DNA from: Elstera sp043721315
GTDB taxonomy: Bacteria; Pseudomonadota; Alphaproteobacteria; Elsterales; Elsteraceae
Length of the DNA: 64,000 bases
Assembly (NCBI GenBank): GCA_043721315.1
Contig: JAYSQZ010000042.1
Location: 1-64,000, forward strand
Direction of reading: 5' to 3'
The notes beneath the pieces were generated by a model, which saw nothing but the letters and a program-made list of their open reading frames with translations, ran no database searches and was not told the origin of the DNA. Both the position numbers and the translations under genes were made by a program. This document shows positions 42,609-51,039 of this stretch, one piece after another (within the stretch, counting starts at the first letter, position 1; the number at the start of each line of letters is the position of its first letter).

Positions 42609-43781
42609 CTACCGCTCAACCGTCAGCGCCACGCCCATGCCGCCGCCGATGCACAAGGTTGCGAGGCCGCGTTTGGCGTCGCGCTTTTGCATTTCAAACA
42701 GCAGCGTGGTCAGCACGCGCGCGCCCGACGCGCCGATGGGGTGGCCGAGGGCAATCGCACCGCCGTTGACGTTGACCTTGCTGGTATCCCAGCCAAGGTC
42801 TTTATTCACTGCAAGCGCTTGGGCGGCGAAGGCTTCGTTGGCCTCGATCAGGTCGAGATCGTTGATCGTCCACCCGGCTTTGGCCAGCGCGGCGCGGCTG
42901 GCGGGGATCGGCCCCGTGCCCATGATAGCGGGATCGACGCCAGCGGTGGCCCAGGAGGCGATGCGCGCCAGCGGGGTTAGGCCGCGCTTGGCGGCTTCTG
43001 CCGCGCTCATCAGCACGAGGGCTGCGGCACCATCGTTGAGGCCGGAAGCGTTCCCAGCGGTTACGGTGCCGTCTTTATTGAAGGCCGGGCGTAGCTTTGC
43101 CAGGCTTTCCTGCGTGGTGCCATGTTTGGGGTATTCGTCTTGATCGACGATAACATCACCCTTGCGCGACGAGATCGTGACGGGGGTGATTTCATCGGCA
43201 AAGCGCCCGGCCTTTTGCGCGGCTTCGGCTTTATTCTGCGAGGCGCTGGCGAAAGCATCTTGCTCTTCACGGCTGAGCTGCCAGCGTTGGGCGATGTTTT
43301 CGGCAGTAACGCCCATATGATAGCCGTGGAAGGCATCAATCAGCCCGTCGCGCAGCATCGTATCCTGCATTTCCGCCGCACCCATCTTGGTGCCCGACCG
43401 TAAGTAGAGCGTGTGCGGGGCGAGGCTCATGCTTTCCTGACCGCCCGCGATGATGATATTGGCATCGCCATTCCGAATAGCCTGGAACCCGAGGGCGACC
43501 GTCCGCAAGCCCGAACCGCAAAGCTGGTTGATAGAGAAAGCCGTCTTTTCTTGCGGAATGCCTGCGGCCATAGCGGCTTGGCGGGCGGCATTCTGGCCGG
43601 TGGCAGCGGTGAGCACTTGGCCGAGGATCACCTCGTCCACCTCCGCTCCCTCAATCTTGGCGCGCGTGAGGGCGGCCCGAATGGCGATTTCCCCCAGCTT
43701 GTGCGCAGGCAGGCTGGACAGCGCGCCGCTGAACGACCCAATGGGGGTGCGGGCGGCTGCGACGATTACGACATCGGTCAT
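42609..43781 (-). CDS. phaA: Acetyl-CoA C-acetyltransferase (beta-ketothiolase)
   Basis: 390 residues. Thiolase fold with nucleophilic Cys in INQLCGSGLRTVALG, NEAFAAQ, GGAIALGHPIGASGAR and the second active cysteine in LATLCIGGGMGVALTVER. Biosynthetic type: condenses two acetyl-CoA to acetoacetyl-CoA. It lies 55 bases after phaC on the same strand, supporting a role in polyhydroxyalkanoate synthesis. phaB, the reductase usually found next, is absent from this locus. Confidence 0.93.
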   Translation of the reverse strand: MTDVVIVAAARTPIGSFSGALSSLPAHKLGEIAIRAALTRAKIEGAEVDEVILGQVLTAATGQNAARQAAMAAGIPQEKTAFSINQLCGSGLRTVALGFQAIRNGDANIIIAGGQESMSLAPHTLYLRSGTKMGAAEMQDTMLRDGLIDAFHGYHMGVTAENIAQRWQLSREEQDAFASASQNKAEAAQKAGRFADEITPVTISSRKGDVIVDQDEYPKHGTTQESLAKLRPAFNKDGTVTAGNASGLNDGAAALVLMSAAEAAKRGLTPLARIASWATAGVDPAIMGTGPIPASRAALAKAGWTINDLDLIEANEAFAAQALAVNKDLGWDTSKVNVNGGAIALGHPIGASGARVLTTLLFEMQKRDAKRGLATLCIGGGMGVALTVER

Positions 43782-43836
43782 GTGATGATTCTCCCTCGAA
43801 ACTCGATAGTGGCGTTTGGCCGATTGTTCCGAAACC

Positions 43837-44943
43837 TTAGGGGTTCATGGTGAGCGGGTAAACCTCTTCCCCCATGACGAAGGCGCGAATCGGCTCCCAC
43901 ACCAACGCAGGCGCGCGCCCACCCACCATCATGCCGATATGCCCCAGGCTAATCTCTTGCGTGTATCCGCCGGGAATAGCCTGAGCGAGCGCCATCGCGC
44001 TGGCGGGGGGAACGATCCTGTCGGCTTTTGGCACTAAGGAGAGTGTTGGCATCGCAATCGCGCTCGGGCAGATCGGGTGGCCCGCAACCCGCCAACGCCC
44101 GAGCGGTGGGGAATTATCGCGATACCAGCCGCCCAAGGTTTCCCGCGCAACAGGGGCCACCAGCGGCACGCCATCGTTCAGCCAATCTTCAAGCGCCACA
44201 AACGCCCGCGCCGGGGCACCATCGGGGTCGAGCCGCGAGAAAGCCTCGAACTTCCGAAGTATTTGCAGCGGATCAATCCCGGCGAACAGCGTTTGGATGA
44301 GATCAATGGACAGGGTGCCGTGCCAGTCTACCGCCTGCATCAGCGCGGGCAGCGCCGCCGTTAGCCGCCGCACCTGCGCGGGGTCGCTGTGAAAATCCCA
44401 CGGGGTCGCCAGCAGCAACAGCCGTTCCACCAGTGCCGGATGCCGCGCCGCCGCTGCCAGCGCCAATAATCCGCCCATACAGTAGCCGAGCAGGTTGACT
44501 TGCCCACCCGATTGCGCCGCCGCCAGCGCCAGCGCCTCGAAAATTGGGCCTTCGATGTAGTCAGTGAGCGTGAAATCGGCTTCCTCCGGCCCCGGCGTGC
44601 CCCAATCCATCAGCAGCGGGCGCAGGCCGTGGCCCGCAAGCCAGCGCAGAAAGCTACGCGCCTCGGTGAGATCGAGAATATAGGCACGGTTGATGAGGGA
44701 GGGGAGGCACAGCAGCGTGGGGCCAGTCGCCCCTGGCGCGCTGTAATCCAGCAGGCGGATATTGCCCCAGCGGGCCAATTCTGGCGGCTCGGGGAGGGCG
44801 CGGCGGTAGGGATGGTCGCGGTAACGCTGCACGCCGGTCAGGAACGCCCCCAGCCGCCGCCGTCCCGCCGCCTCTACTGCGTGCGTGAAGCCCAGCGGAT
44901 TAGGGCTGCTAGACCCGTTCCCCGCGTTGGTCGGGGGCGGCAT
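43837..44943 (-). CDS. phaC: Polyhydroxyalkanoate synthase, short class III-like
   Basis: 368 residues, the size of class III/IV PhaC rather than the roughly 590 residues of class I. Lipase-like box GYCMGG with catalytic C155, catalytic Asp region VPKADRIVPP and catalytic His in SLGHIGMMVGG. LLMDWGTPGPEEADFTLTDYI matches the PhaC core. GAAGGGGG precedes the ATG. The upstream gene overlaps it by 35 bases and could be its PhaE-like partner. Polymerises hydroxyacyl-CoA on granules. Confidence 0.88.
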   Translation of the reverse strand: MPPPTNAGNGSSSPNPLGFTHAVEAAGRRRLGAFLTGVQRYRDHPYRRALPEPPELARWGNIRLLDYSAPGATGPTLLCLPSLINRAYILDLTEARSFLRWLAGHGLRPLLMDWGTPGPEEADFTLTDYIEGPIFEALALAAAQSGGQVNLLGYCMGGLLALAAAARHPALVERLLLLATPWDFHSDPAQVRRLTAALPALMQAVDWHGTLSIDLIQTLFAGIDPLQILRKFEAFSRLDPDGAPARAFVALEDWLNDGVPLVAPVARETLGGWYRDNSPPLGRWRVAGHPICPSAIAMPTLSLVPKADRIVPPASAMALAQAIPGGYTQEISLGHIGMMVGGRAPALVWEPIRAFVMGEEVYPLTMNP

Positions 44944-45301
44944 CACCCCCTTCAAGATCGGCCAACCGCTGCTCCACAACAGCGAGGCGGGTAGTGAGCT
45001 TGAGTAAAAGCTCCAGCAACTCAGGAGATGCAGCGGCAGCGGGCGCGGCCCCAAACGGGGCGGCGGTTGGCTGAGAGGCGGCAGGGTTGGCGGCACCATG
45101 AAGGGATCCCGGAGCAGAGAAAGGCGGTGCCGGTGCTGGCGGCGGGGTAAGCCCCCAGAGTGCCCACAGCCGCGCCATCGCTTCCGGTGTCGCGGGATCG
45201 CTCGCCCACGCCGACACCTGCCCTTGCCACAGATCGAGAAACTGTTCGGCAAGCGCCTCCAGGTCGGGCGCAGGGGAGTCGGTCGGGGGCCGGATGGACA
45301 T
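44909..45301 (-). CDS. Small PhaE-like protein upstream of phaC
   Basis: 130 residues from ATG 45301 (a GTG 18 bases upstream is possible). N-terminal part LEALAEQFLDLWQGQVSAWASDP resembles the start of PhaE, the partner subunit of class III PHA synthase. A Pro/Ala-rich middle and a C-terminal coiled-coil-like helix (ELLELLLKLTTRLAVVEQRLADLEG) follow. True PhaE is much longer (about 300 or more), so this would be a minimal form. It overlaps phaC, which suggests coupled synthesis. Identification is by pattern and context and is tentative. Confidence 0.6.
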   Translation of the reverse strand: MSIRPPTDSPAPDLEALAEQFLDLWQGQVSAWASDPATPEAMARLWALWGLTPPPAPAPPFSAPGSLHGAANPAASQPTAAPFGAAPAAAASPELLELLLKLTTRLAVVEQRLADLEGGDAAPDQRGERV

Positions 45302-45385
45302 ACGTCGATTATACCGCACCGCAACGGGTCCGTCGCGCGTTGCGTCAGTTAATTTTTGACTGAGCCGATTATCCCCTATGACTTA

Positions 45386-45546
45386 GAGCCTGTTTGAAAA
45401 TGTCGGTCGGGTCGATCCTGCGGGTCTTTTTACGCCCTGCTGCGTCGCCAATCTTGCAGATATTCTCGATATCTGCTGCGCTTGGCTCCTATCAGGCCCC
45501 AAAAATCCCTCGCAGGCTCTCAGCCGCCGAATTTCCAAACAGCCTC
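45386..45546. mobile_element. 161-bp MITE with IS5/IS1031-like ends and TTA target duplication
   Basis: Left end GAGCCTGTTTGAAAAT and right end (reverse) GAGGCTGTTTGGAAAT are imperfect terminal inverted repeats, flanked on both sides by TTA (45383-45385 and 45547-45549). Pairing continues inward (CCTGCGGG, CTTTTT) to a central stem-loop CAGATAT-TCTCG-ATATCTG. There is no coding capacity. End sequence and 3-bp TNA duplication are as in the IS1031 group of IS5; the source transposase is not in the window. Confidence 0.8.
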
Positions 45547-45590
45547 TTAGAGCGACCTTGTAGAAAAGTGGCAACCCGCCCCTATACCCG

Positions 45591-47000
45591 TCAATCCCCT
45601 GTAACGATCCGGTCCATCAACTGCCGCACGGTCGGAACGAACCCGTTGGCGTAGAACGGGTCTTGCCCAAAGCGATAGGCATTATGCCCGGCGAACATCA
45701 GTTGATGGTCGATGTCGTCGGAGTGGCTGATTTCCTGCAACGTCTTTTGAATGCAAAAGCTGCGCGGATCGGGCGATTTACCCGTGGTCCCAGCGTCGTT
45801 TTGCGCCCAGTTGGAGAATTTGCAGTGCGACAGGCACCCCATGCACTCCACCTGATTGGTACGGATGTCTACACTATCCTCGGGGGTAACGAACACCAGC
45901 GTGTTCTCTGGGGTTCGCAACGCTTCGGTGAAGCCTTGGGTAATCCACAGTTGGGCATTAGTCTTATCGGGGGCGGTCACGAAGACCGAGCGGCCCCGCG
46001 CGCCGATTTTTAGCTCCGTATCATGCTCGCCGTGGGCATGGGTGGTGAAAGCGATCTGGCGTTCCGAGCGGCCTTTGAGGTTCCGCAGGAAGGCATTCTC
46101 TACCGCCGAGGAATAAAAGCCGGTGGGCGAAAAGCGATTGAGGTACACGTCGCCCGGCTTCAACTCCAGCAAGCGCTTACGCCACGCGCCGGAAATCGGG
46201 CTTTCCTGGGTCAGCAATGGCCGCGTGCCGAACTGGAAGCCGACGGGGCCGAGATCGGGGTTATTAATAAAATCTTGCCAGTCGCGCAGAAACCACACAC
46301 CGCCCGCCATAATGATCGGGGTTTGATGCAGGCCGAACTCCCGCATCGTCTGACGCAGCTCGATCAAGCGCGGCAACGGGTCTTCGGGTCTGTTCGGGTC
46401 TTCTGAGTTGGACAGGCCGTTGTGACCGCCCGCCAGCCACGGGTCTTCATAAACAACGCCGCCGAGCAAATCGGGGAAGCGATGATAGGCGCGCTTCCAC
46501 AGTGCCCGGAACGCGCGGGCTGAGGAGACGATGGGGTAATAATAAACACCGTAACGCGCACAGATTTCTGCCACTTTATAGGGCATTCCGGCGCCGCAGG
46601 TAACGCCGTGTATCAGGCCCTTGGAGCCTTCGAGCACGCCGTTGAGAATGATTTCCGATGCGGCCATTTCCCACAAGATATTCATGTGGATGCGGCCCTG
46701 GCCGCCCGCCGTTTCATGGGCGATTTGAGCCTGGGCGATGCCGCCGCTGATGGAGTAGGCAATCAGCTCTTCATGGCGTTCCCGGCGGGTTTTGCCGTGG
46801 TAGATCATTGGGATGATCTGACCCTCGGCATCATACTGATCGGCATTGACGCCCGAGAAAGTGCCAATCCCGCCCGCAGCAGACCAAGCGCCGGAGCTTT
46901 GACCATTCGAGACCGCAATCCCTTTGCCACCCTCAACCAGCGGCAGGACTTCCCGTCCCGACATCAAAATCGGATTTAACGCCTTCACCCCGTCCTCCAT
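45591..47000 (-). CDS. Nitronate-monooxygenase-like FMN protein
   Basis: 469 residues, TIM-barrel flavoprotein of the 2-nitropropane-dioxygenase-like group. SNGQSSGAWSAAGGIGTFSG, GVTCGAGMPYKV, AGGHNG and IMAGGVW line the FMN site. Longer than the usual 330-350 residues: the extra C-terminal part (about 370-469) carries cysteines in VECMGCLSHCKFSNWAQND, a possible metal site. Substrate unknown; it may act on nitronates or be a different enoyl-reductase-like enzyme. The nearest neighbours are unrelated, and the MITE lies 44 bases after its stop. Confidence 0.8.
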   Translation of the reverse strand: MEDGVKALNPILMSGREVLPLVEGGKGIAVSNGQSSGAWSAAGGIGTFSGVNADQYDAEGQIIPMIYHGKTRRERHEELIAYSISGGIAQAQIAHETAGGQGRIHMNILWEMAASEIILNGVLEGSKGLIHGVTCGAGMPYKVAEICARYGVYYYPIVSSARAFRALWKRAYHRFPDLLGGVVYEDPWLAGGHNGLSNSEDPNRPEDPLPRLIELRQTMREFGLHQTPIIMAGGVWFLRDWQDFINNPDLGPVGFQFGTRPLLTQESPISGAWRKRLLELKPGDVYLNRFSPTGFYSSAVENAFLRNLKGRSERQIAFTTHAHGEHDTELKIGARGRSVFVTAPDKTNAQLWITQGFTEALRTPENTLVFVTPEDSVDIRTNQVECMGCLSHCKFSNWAQNDAGTTGKSPDPRSFCIQKTLQEISHSDDIDHQLMFAGHNAYRFGQDPFYANGFVPTVRQLMDRIVTGD

Positions 47001-47232
47001 CCCATCATCGCCGGCTTGGGGCGGGCAGCCCTTGGCTCGGTCGGCTTGTTGCGGCAGCCTTTAGACGACAGTCGTTGGGCCGCGCTTCATAATTCCTGCC
47101 TTTACTATCGGGTTTTTCGTTTCGTTGCTAGGCCGAACGCATCGGCTTGAAAGCACTTGCCAGCGGCGGCATGCTCGGGTTTGCTGAGGGTCGTTGATTT
47201 GGAAGACAAAAGCTGGTTGGAGGAATTAGGCA

Positions 47233-47886
47233 ATGGGGTTAACGCTCTTTATTGGCAACAAGAATTATTCATCTTGGTCGCTGCGGCCTTGGCTTGCGCT
47301 GAAGTTGGCGCGCGTGCCATTCGAAGAAGTGTTGATCCCACTGCATCAAACCACCACGCGGCAAGATATTTTGCGCCATAGCCCTACCGGCAAGGTGCCC
47401 GCGCTTAAAATCGACGAAACCGTGATCTGGGATAGCCTTGCGATCTGCGAATGGGCCGCCGAACAGGCCTCGGACGCGCAACTTTGGCCGCAGGACACCA
47501 TCGCTCGCGCCGTCGCGCGCTCGGTTTCTGCCGAAATGCACTCAGGCTTCGTTGGGCTGCGCTCGGCCTTGCCGATGAATATTCGCCGGTCGGCCCCGCC
47601 GCGCGCCCTAACCCCCGCCGCGCAAGACGACATCAACCGCATTACCGCCCTATGGCGCGACTGCCGCAAGCGTTTCGGTATCGGCGGCCCGTTCCTGTTC
47701 GGCCCCCCGACGATTGCCGACGCCATGTTCGCCCCGGTCGTTCACCGCCTGAACAGCTATCTGGTGGAAGTGGACGACGATAGCCGCGCCTATATCGCCG
47801 CGATGCTCGCCTTGCCGCCAATGGTGGAATGGACCGAGGCGGGCAAGCGTGAGCCGTGGATTATCGACGATAGCGAGGCGGCGTGA
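47233..47886 (+). CDS. Glutathione S-transferase family protein
   Basis: 217 residues. N-terminal thioredoxin-like domain starts LFIGNKNYSSWSLRPWLALKLA, with Ser in the catalytic S-x-R region, PTGKVPALKIDETVIWDSLAICEWAAE carrying the cis-Pro and glutathione site; the helical C-domain ends EWTEAGKREPW. Detoxification or small-molecule isomerase role unknown. GGAGGAATTAGGCA precedes the ATG. The antitoxin gene follows after 36 bases. Confidence 0.9.
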   Translation: MGLTLFIGNKNYSSWSLRPWLALKLARVPFEEVLIPLHQTTTRQDILRHSPTGKVPALKIDETVIWDSLAICEWAAEQASDAQLWPQDTIARAVARSVSAEMHSGFVGLRSALPMNIRRSAPPRALTPAAQDDINRITALWRDCRKRFGIGGPFLFGPPTIADAMFAPVVHRLNSYLVEVDDDSRAYIAAMLALPPMVEWTEAGKREPWIIDDSEAA

Positions 47887-47922
47887 ACTGGTGTTTTTCG
47901 GCTTCCTGTGCTTAACTAGGCC

Positions 47923-48171
47923 ATGACCACGCAAACACTCACCGTCAGCATAGATAGTGACACCGCCGCCAAACTTCAGGCGTCGGTGGAGGCGGGCAGC
48001 TACGCGACTGTTAGCGCAGCGGCCCAAGCGGCTTTGGCGACGTGGTACGATCCCATCCAAGCCAAAGAAGAACTCCGCCGCCTGTGGCGCGACGGGCTAG
48101 CGAGTGGTCCGGGGCGTCCTGGGGAAGATGTTTTCCGGGACTTAATGGCCCGCTATAACGATAGCCCGTGA
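47923..48171 (+). CDS. parD: ParD-type ribbon-helix-helix antitoxin
   Basis: 82 residues. N-terminal strand and helices TQTLTVSIDSDTAAKLQASVEAGSYATVSAAAQAAL are the ribbon-helix-helix DNA-binding unit; the C-terminal helix EELRRLWRDGLASG is the toxin-binding part. Its stop overlaps the toxin start. The pair should repress its own promoter in the 36-base gap after the GST gene. Confidence 0.86.
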   Translation: MTTQTLTVSIDSDTAAKLQASVEAGSYATVSAAAQAALATWYDPIQAKEELRRLWRDGLASGPGRPGEDVFRDLMARYNDSP

Positions 48172-48479
48172 TGCTTCCACTAATTATTCTCGATCTTGCC
48201 GAACGGGATTTATTGATCCTTCGGGAGTATTTGGAAGAGAATTACGGTGTTGTTACGGCGCGCACGGTGCTTCAGCGGCTTCTGTCAGTGTGCAGCCATC
48301 TCCAGAAATTACCGCAGCTTGGCCGGTCTCGTGACGATATCGAGGCGGGTTTACGCTTTTTTCCATGCGATCAAACCGTGCTTTTATATCGGATTGGGGC
48401 TGAGCGGTTCGAACTCGTGCGGGTTCTTGATGCTCGTCAAGATTGGCTTCGCCTCTTGACGACGCCCACCCCCCACTAA
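48171..48479 (+). CDS. parE: ParE/RelE-superfamily toxin
   Basis: 102 residues starting at ATG 48171 in a TGATG overlap with the antitoxin. The fold is recognised by LDLAERDLLILREYLEENYG, LLSVCSHLQKLPQLGRSRDDI, and LRFFPCDQTVLLYRIGAERFELVRVLDAR. ParE toxins inhibit gyrase. The frame is intact and full length, so the module is probably active. Confidence 0.86.
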   Translation: MLPLIILDLAERDLLILREYLEENYGVVTARTVLQRLLSVCSHLQKLPQLGRSRDDIEAGLRFFPCDQTVLLYRIGAERFELVRVLDARQDWLRLLTTPTPH

Positions 48480-48485
48480 CCCCCT

Positions 48486-49808
48486 CTACCCCAACCGTTC
48501 CGCCACAATCGGCCCGCGCACCGGGGCCGTCTCGCCAATCGTGATTGCCGCCTGAACCATTGCCGTTGCCCGCGCGGCTTGGGCTACATCCCTCACGTGC
48601 AGGCGGGCGAGGGGCTGACCGGGGCCGACGGATGCGCCAAGCCCGACGATCTCGGTAAGACCCACCAGCGGATCGACCGGATCGGCAGAGCGGGTGCGGC
48701 CGCCGCCAATGGCGACCACGGCAAGACCAATCTCGCGCGTGTCGATGGCGGTCACAATCCCAGCGCGCGGGGCAGGAATATCGACAGTGAGCGCTGGGAG
48801 CGGCAGATAGTGCGCTTGCTTCTCGAACAGATCAGCAGGGCCACCCAGGGCCACCACCATCCGCGCGAAAATCTCGGCGGCAGCGCCAGAGGCCAGCACT
48901 GCTTCCGCCTTAGCTTCCGCTTCGGCCAGATCGCCCGCGAGGCGGCTTGCCAGCAGCATTTCGGCGGCGAGGGCAATCGTGACGGTGTGTAAGCGCGCCT
49001 CCCGGCGCGTGCCGCTGAGATAGCCCAGCGCTTCCACGACTTCCACGGCATTGCCCGCAGTCGTGCCGAGCACCTCGTTCATATCGGTAAGAAGCGCCCG
49101 CGTTGGGCAGCCCGCGCCATTGGCCACTGTGCAGATGCTTTGCGCGAGGTCGCGCGAGCGGTCCAGCGCGCCCATGAAGGAGCCTGAGCCGAATTTCACA
49201 TCCATCACTAAAGCATCCAGCCCAGCGGCGAGTTTTTTAGACAGGATCGAGGCGGTAATCAGCGGGATAGATTCCACTGTCGCCGTCACGTCGCGAATGC
49301 CGTAGAGGCGCTTATCGGCGGGGGCCATAGCACTGGTTTGGCCGATGATGGCGCAGCCGACCTCCTTCGTCACTTTGGCAAAAAGCTCGGGCGAGGGGAT
49401 GGCGTTATAACCTGGAATGCTCTCCAGCTTATCGAGCGTGCCGCCGGTATGCCCCAGCCCGCGCCCGGAGATCATCGGCACTGCCGCCCCGCAGGCTGCA
49501 ACAATCGGGGCAAGCATGAGGCTAACCTTATCGCCGACACCGCCCGTAGAGTGCTTATCGACGACGGGTCGCCCAAGGTTTTGCGGTTTCCAGTTCAGCA
49601 CCGCGCCGCTGTCGCGCATTCCGCAGGTCAGCGCAATGCGCTCGTCCAGGCTCATGCCTTGGAAGAACACCGCCATCGCAAACGCGCCAACTTGTTCGTC
49701 GGCCATGCTGCCCGTCGTGATGCCCTGAACGATAAAGGCGATTTCCTCAGCGGTCAGGGCGTTGCCGTCGCGCTTTTTGCGGATTAGCTCTTGCGGAAGA
49801 AAGCTCAT
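48486..49808 (-). CDS. deoA: Thymidine phosphorylase
   Basis: 440 residues, the same length as E. coli DeoA. FLPQELIRKKRDGNALTAEEI at the N-terminus, phosphate loop VDKHSTGGVGDKVSL, MISGRGLGHTGGTLDKLES, and DVKFGSGSFM. Splits thymidine or deoxyuridine with phosphate into base and deoxyribose-1-phosphate. Start 49808 is the family N-terminus. It stands apart from the deoC-punA operon because a relic antitoxin gene lies between, divergent from it by about 50 bases that contain a 15-bp palindrome. Confidence 0.95.
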   Translation of the reverse strand: MSFLPQELIRKKRDGNALTAEEIAFIVQGITTGSMADEQVGAFAMAVFFQGMSLDERIALTCGMRDSGAVLNWKPQNLGRPVVDKHSTGGVGDKVSLMLAPIVAACGAAVPMISGRGLGHTGGTLDKLESIPGYNAIPSPELFAKVTKEVGCAIIGQTSAMAPADKRLYGIRDVTATVESIPLITASILSKKLAAGLDALVMDVKFGSGSFMGALDRSRDLAQSICTVANGAGCPTRALLTDMNEVLGTTAGNAVEVVEALGYLSGTRREARLHTVTIALAAEMLLASRLAGDLAEAEAKAEAVLASGAAAEIFARMVVALGGPADLFEKQAHYLPLPALTVDIPAPRAGIVTAIDTREIGLAVVAIGGGRTRSADPVDPLVGLTEIVGLGASVGPGQPLARLHVRDVAQAARATAMVQAAITIGETAPVRGPIVAERLG

Positions 49809-49834
49809 AAAATCACTTTTCTGGATTGACGAGA

Positions 49835-49849
49835 TGCGGAATTTCCGCA
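49835..49849. promoter_or_regulatory. Perfect 15-bp palindrome, probable antitoxin operator
   Basis: TGCGGAATTTCCGCA, symmetric 7-1-7, 11 bases before the fused antitoxin ATG and 27 bases before the deoA start. A possible -35 TTGACG lies at 49826. Its form fits an XRE-family autoregulatory operator. Confidence 0.6.
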
Positions 49850-49859
49850 CTCTTTAGCC

Positions 49860-50270
49860 ATGCATACCGTCATTGAAACGCCAGCTTATCTGGCCTCCGC
49901 GAAGGAGGAAAGCGTCTCCGAGGCGGAGCGGCTGGCTATCGTGACTTTCATTGCCCATAACCCAGATGCGGGGGCGATTAGGGCCGGATCCCGAATTTTG
50001 CAAGGGGCGCGGGAAGCTCTTGCTTATGCGCGGGGTGACGCTAGTGCAGAAGAGTATATTGCACACACTCCTGAAGCTGTGGATGTCCGCGCCATTCGCC
50101 GGAAGCTCGGCTTATCGCAAAAGGCATTCTCCGCCCGCTATGGCTTCTCCTTTGGGCGTATCCGCGATTGGGAGCAGGGCCGATCGAGCATCGACACGCC
50201 CTCCCGTCTGTTGCTGAAGATCATCGAGACCGAACCGGAGGTCGTAGAACGGGCGCTCGCCCTCCGATAG
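49860..50270 (+). CDS. HigB-HigA deletion fusion: toxin N-terminus joined to XRE antitoxin
   Basis: 136 residues. Residues 1-40 (MHTVIETPAYLASAKEE and on to HNPDAG) look like the start of a RelE/HigB-family toxin. From about 42 on (GSRILQGAREALAYARGDAS) the sequence becomes the family-typical antitoxin with a helix-turn-helix, IRRKLGLSQKAFSARYGFSF, at about 79-100 and WEQGR, ending EPEVVERALALR. The catalytic two-thirds of the toxin is missing; the frame is kept. The result is likely an orphan DNA-binding protein. It sits on the plus strand between two minus-strand deo genes. Confidence 0.72.
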   Translation: MHTVIETPAYLASAKEESVSEAERLAIVTFIAHNPDAGAIRAGSRILQGAREALAYARGDASAEEYIAHTPEAVDVRAIRRKLGLSQKAFSARYGFSFGRIRDWEQGRSSIDTPSRLLLKIIETEPEVVERALALR

Positions 50271-50280
50271 TGAAGATACC

Positions 50281-51039
50281 TCAATAAGAAGCGCGCGACG
50301 GTTCCGCCGTGGGGGCAGAATGCCCCAGCGTCCGCAATAAATCATCCAGCAAGGACGAGGCACCGAAGCGGAAGGTTTCCGGCGTGGCCCAAGCTGGCCC
50401 CATAATTTCGTCGGCCACGGCGAGGTAGGCGCGGGCATCGGCCAACGTCCGCACACCACCGGAGGCTTTGAAGCCCACTTCCGGGTCCATATCATGAATG
50501 ACCGACAGCATGATACGCGCGGCCTCTAAGGTAGCCCCAACGGGGGTTTTGCCGGTGGAGGTTTTGAGGAAATCCGCACCCGATAGAATAGCAGCTTCCG
50601 ATGCTTCCCGGATCGCAGTCGGGCTGGCGAGCGCCCCTGTCTCCAAGATCACCTTCAAGATCACCCCGGTTGGGCATACCGCCCGCGCGGCGGCCACAAT
50701 GTCGCGCGCAAAGGTACGTTTGCCCGACAAGAACGCCTGCCAGGGGAAGACCAGATCAATCTCATCGGCCCCAGCCACGAGGGCGGCCTTAATATCGGCC
50801 TCGATAGTTTTACGCTCTTGCGTGCCGTCGGGGAAATTCACCACTGTCGCCAGCCCGATGCGCTGATCGAGCAGCCCATTGGCCAAACCTACGAACGGCC
50901 CGTAGAGACAAATTGCCGCTACCGGCCCGGCGGGGGTTACGGCCTTCTCGCACAGGGCGCGGATCGTCGCGTCGGTATCGGTATCGTTCAGCGAGGTCAG
51001 GTCCAGCAGGGCCAGCGCGCGGGCTGCGGTTTCCGTCAT
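50281..51039 (-). CDS. deoC: Deoxyribose-phosphate aldolase
   Basis: 252 residues. TIM barrel with EIDLVFPWQAFLSG, ILKVILETGAL (catalytic lysine region) and SGADFLKTSTGKTPVGATLEAARIM, which holds the Schiff-base lysine. Cleaves deoxyribose-5-phosphate to acetaldehyde and glyceraldehyde-3-phosphate. ATG 51039 overlaps the punA stop (ATGA). Last gene of the nucleoside operon as it now stands. Confidence 0.95.
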   Translation of the reverse strand: MTETAARALALLDLTSLNDTDTDATIRALCEKAVTPAGPVAAICLYGPFVGLANGLLDQRIGLATVVNFPDGTQERKTIEADIKAALVAGADEIDLVFPWQAFLSGKRTFARDIVAAARAVCPTGVILKVILETGALASPTAIREASEAAILSGADFLKTSTGKTPVGATLEAARIMLSVIHDMDPEVGFKASGGVRTLADARAYLAVADEIMGPAWATPETFRFGASSLLDDLLRTLGHSAPTAEPSRASY

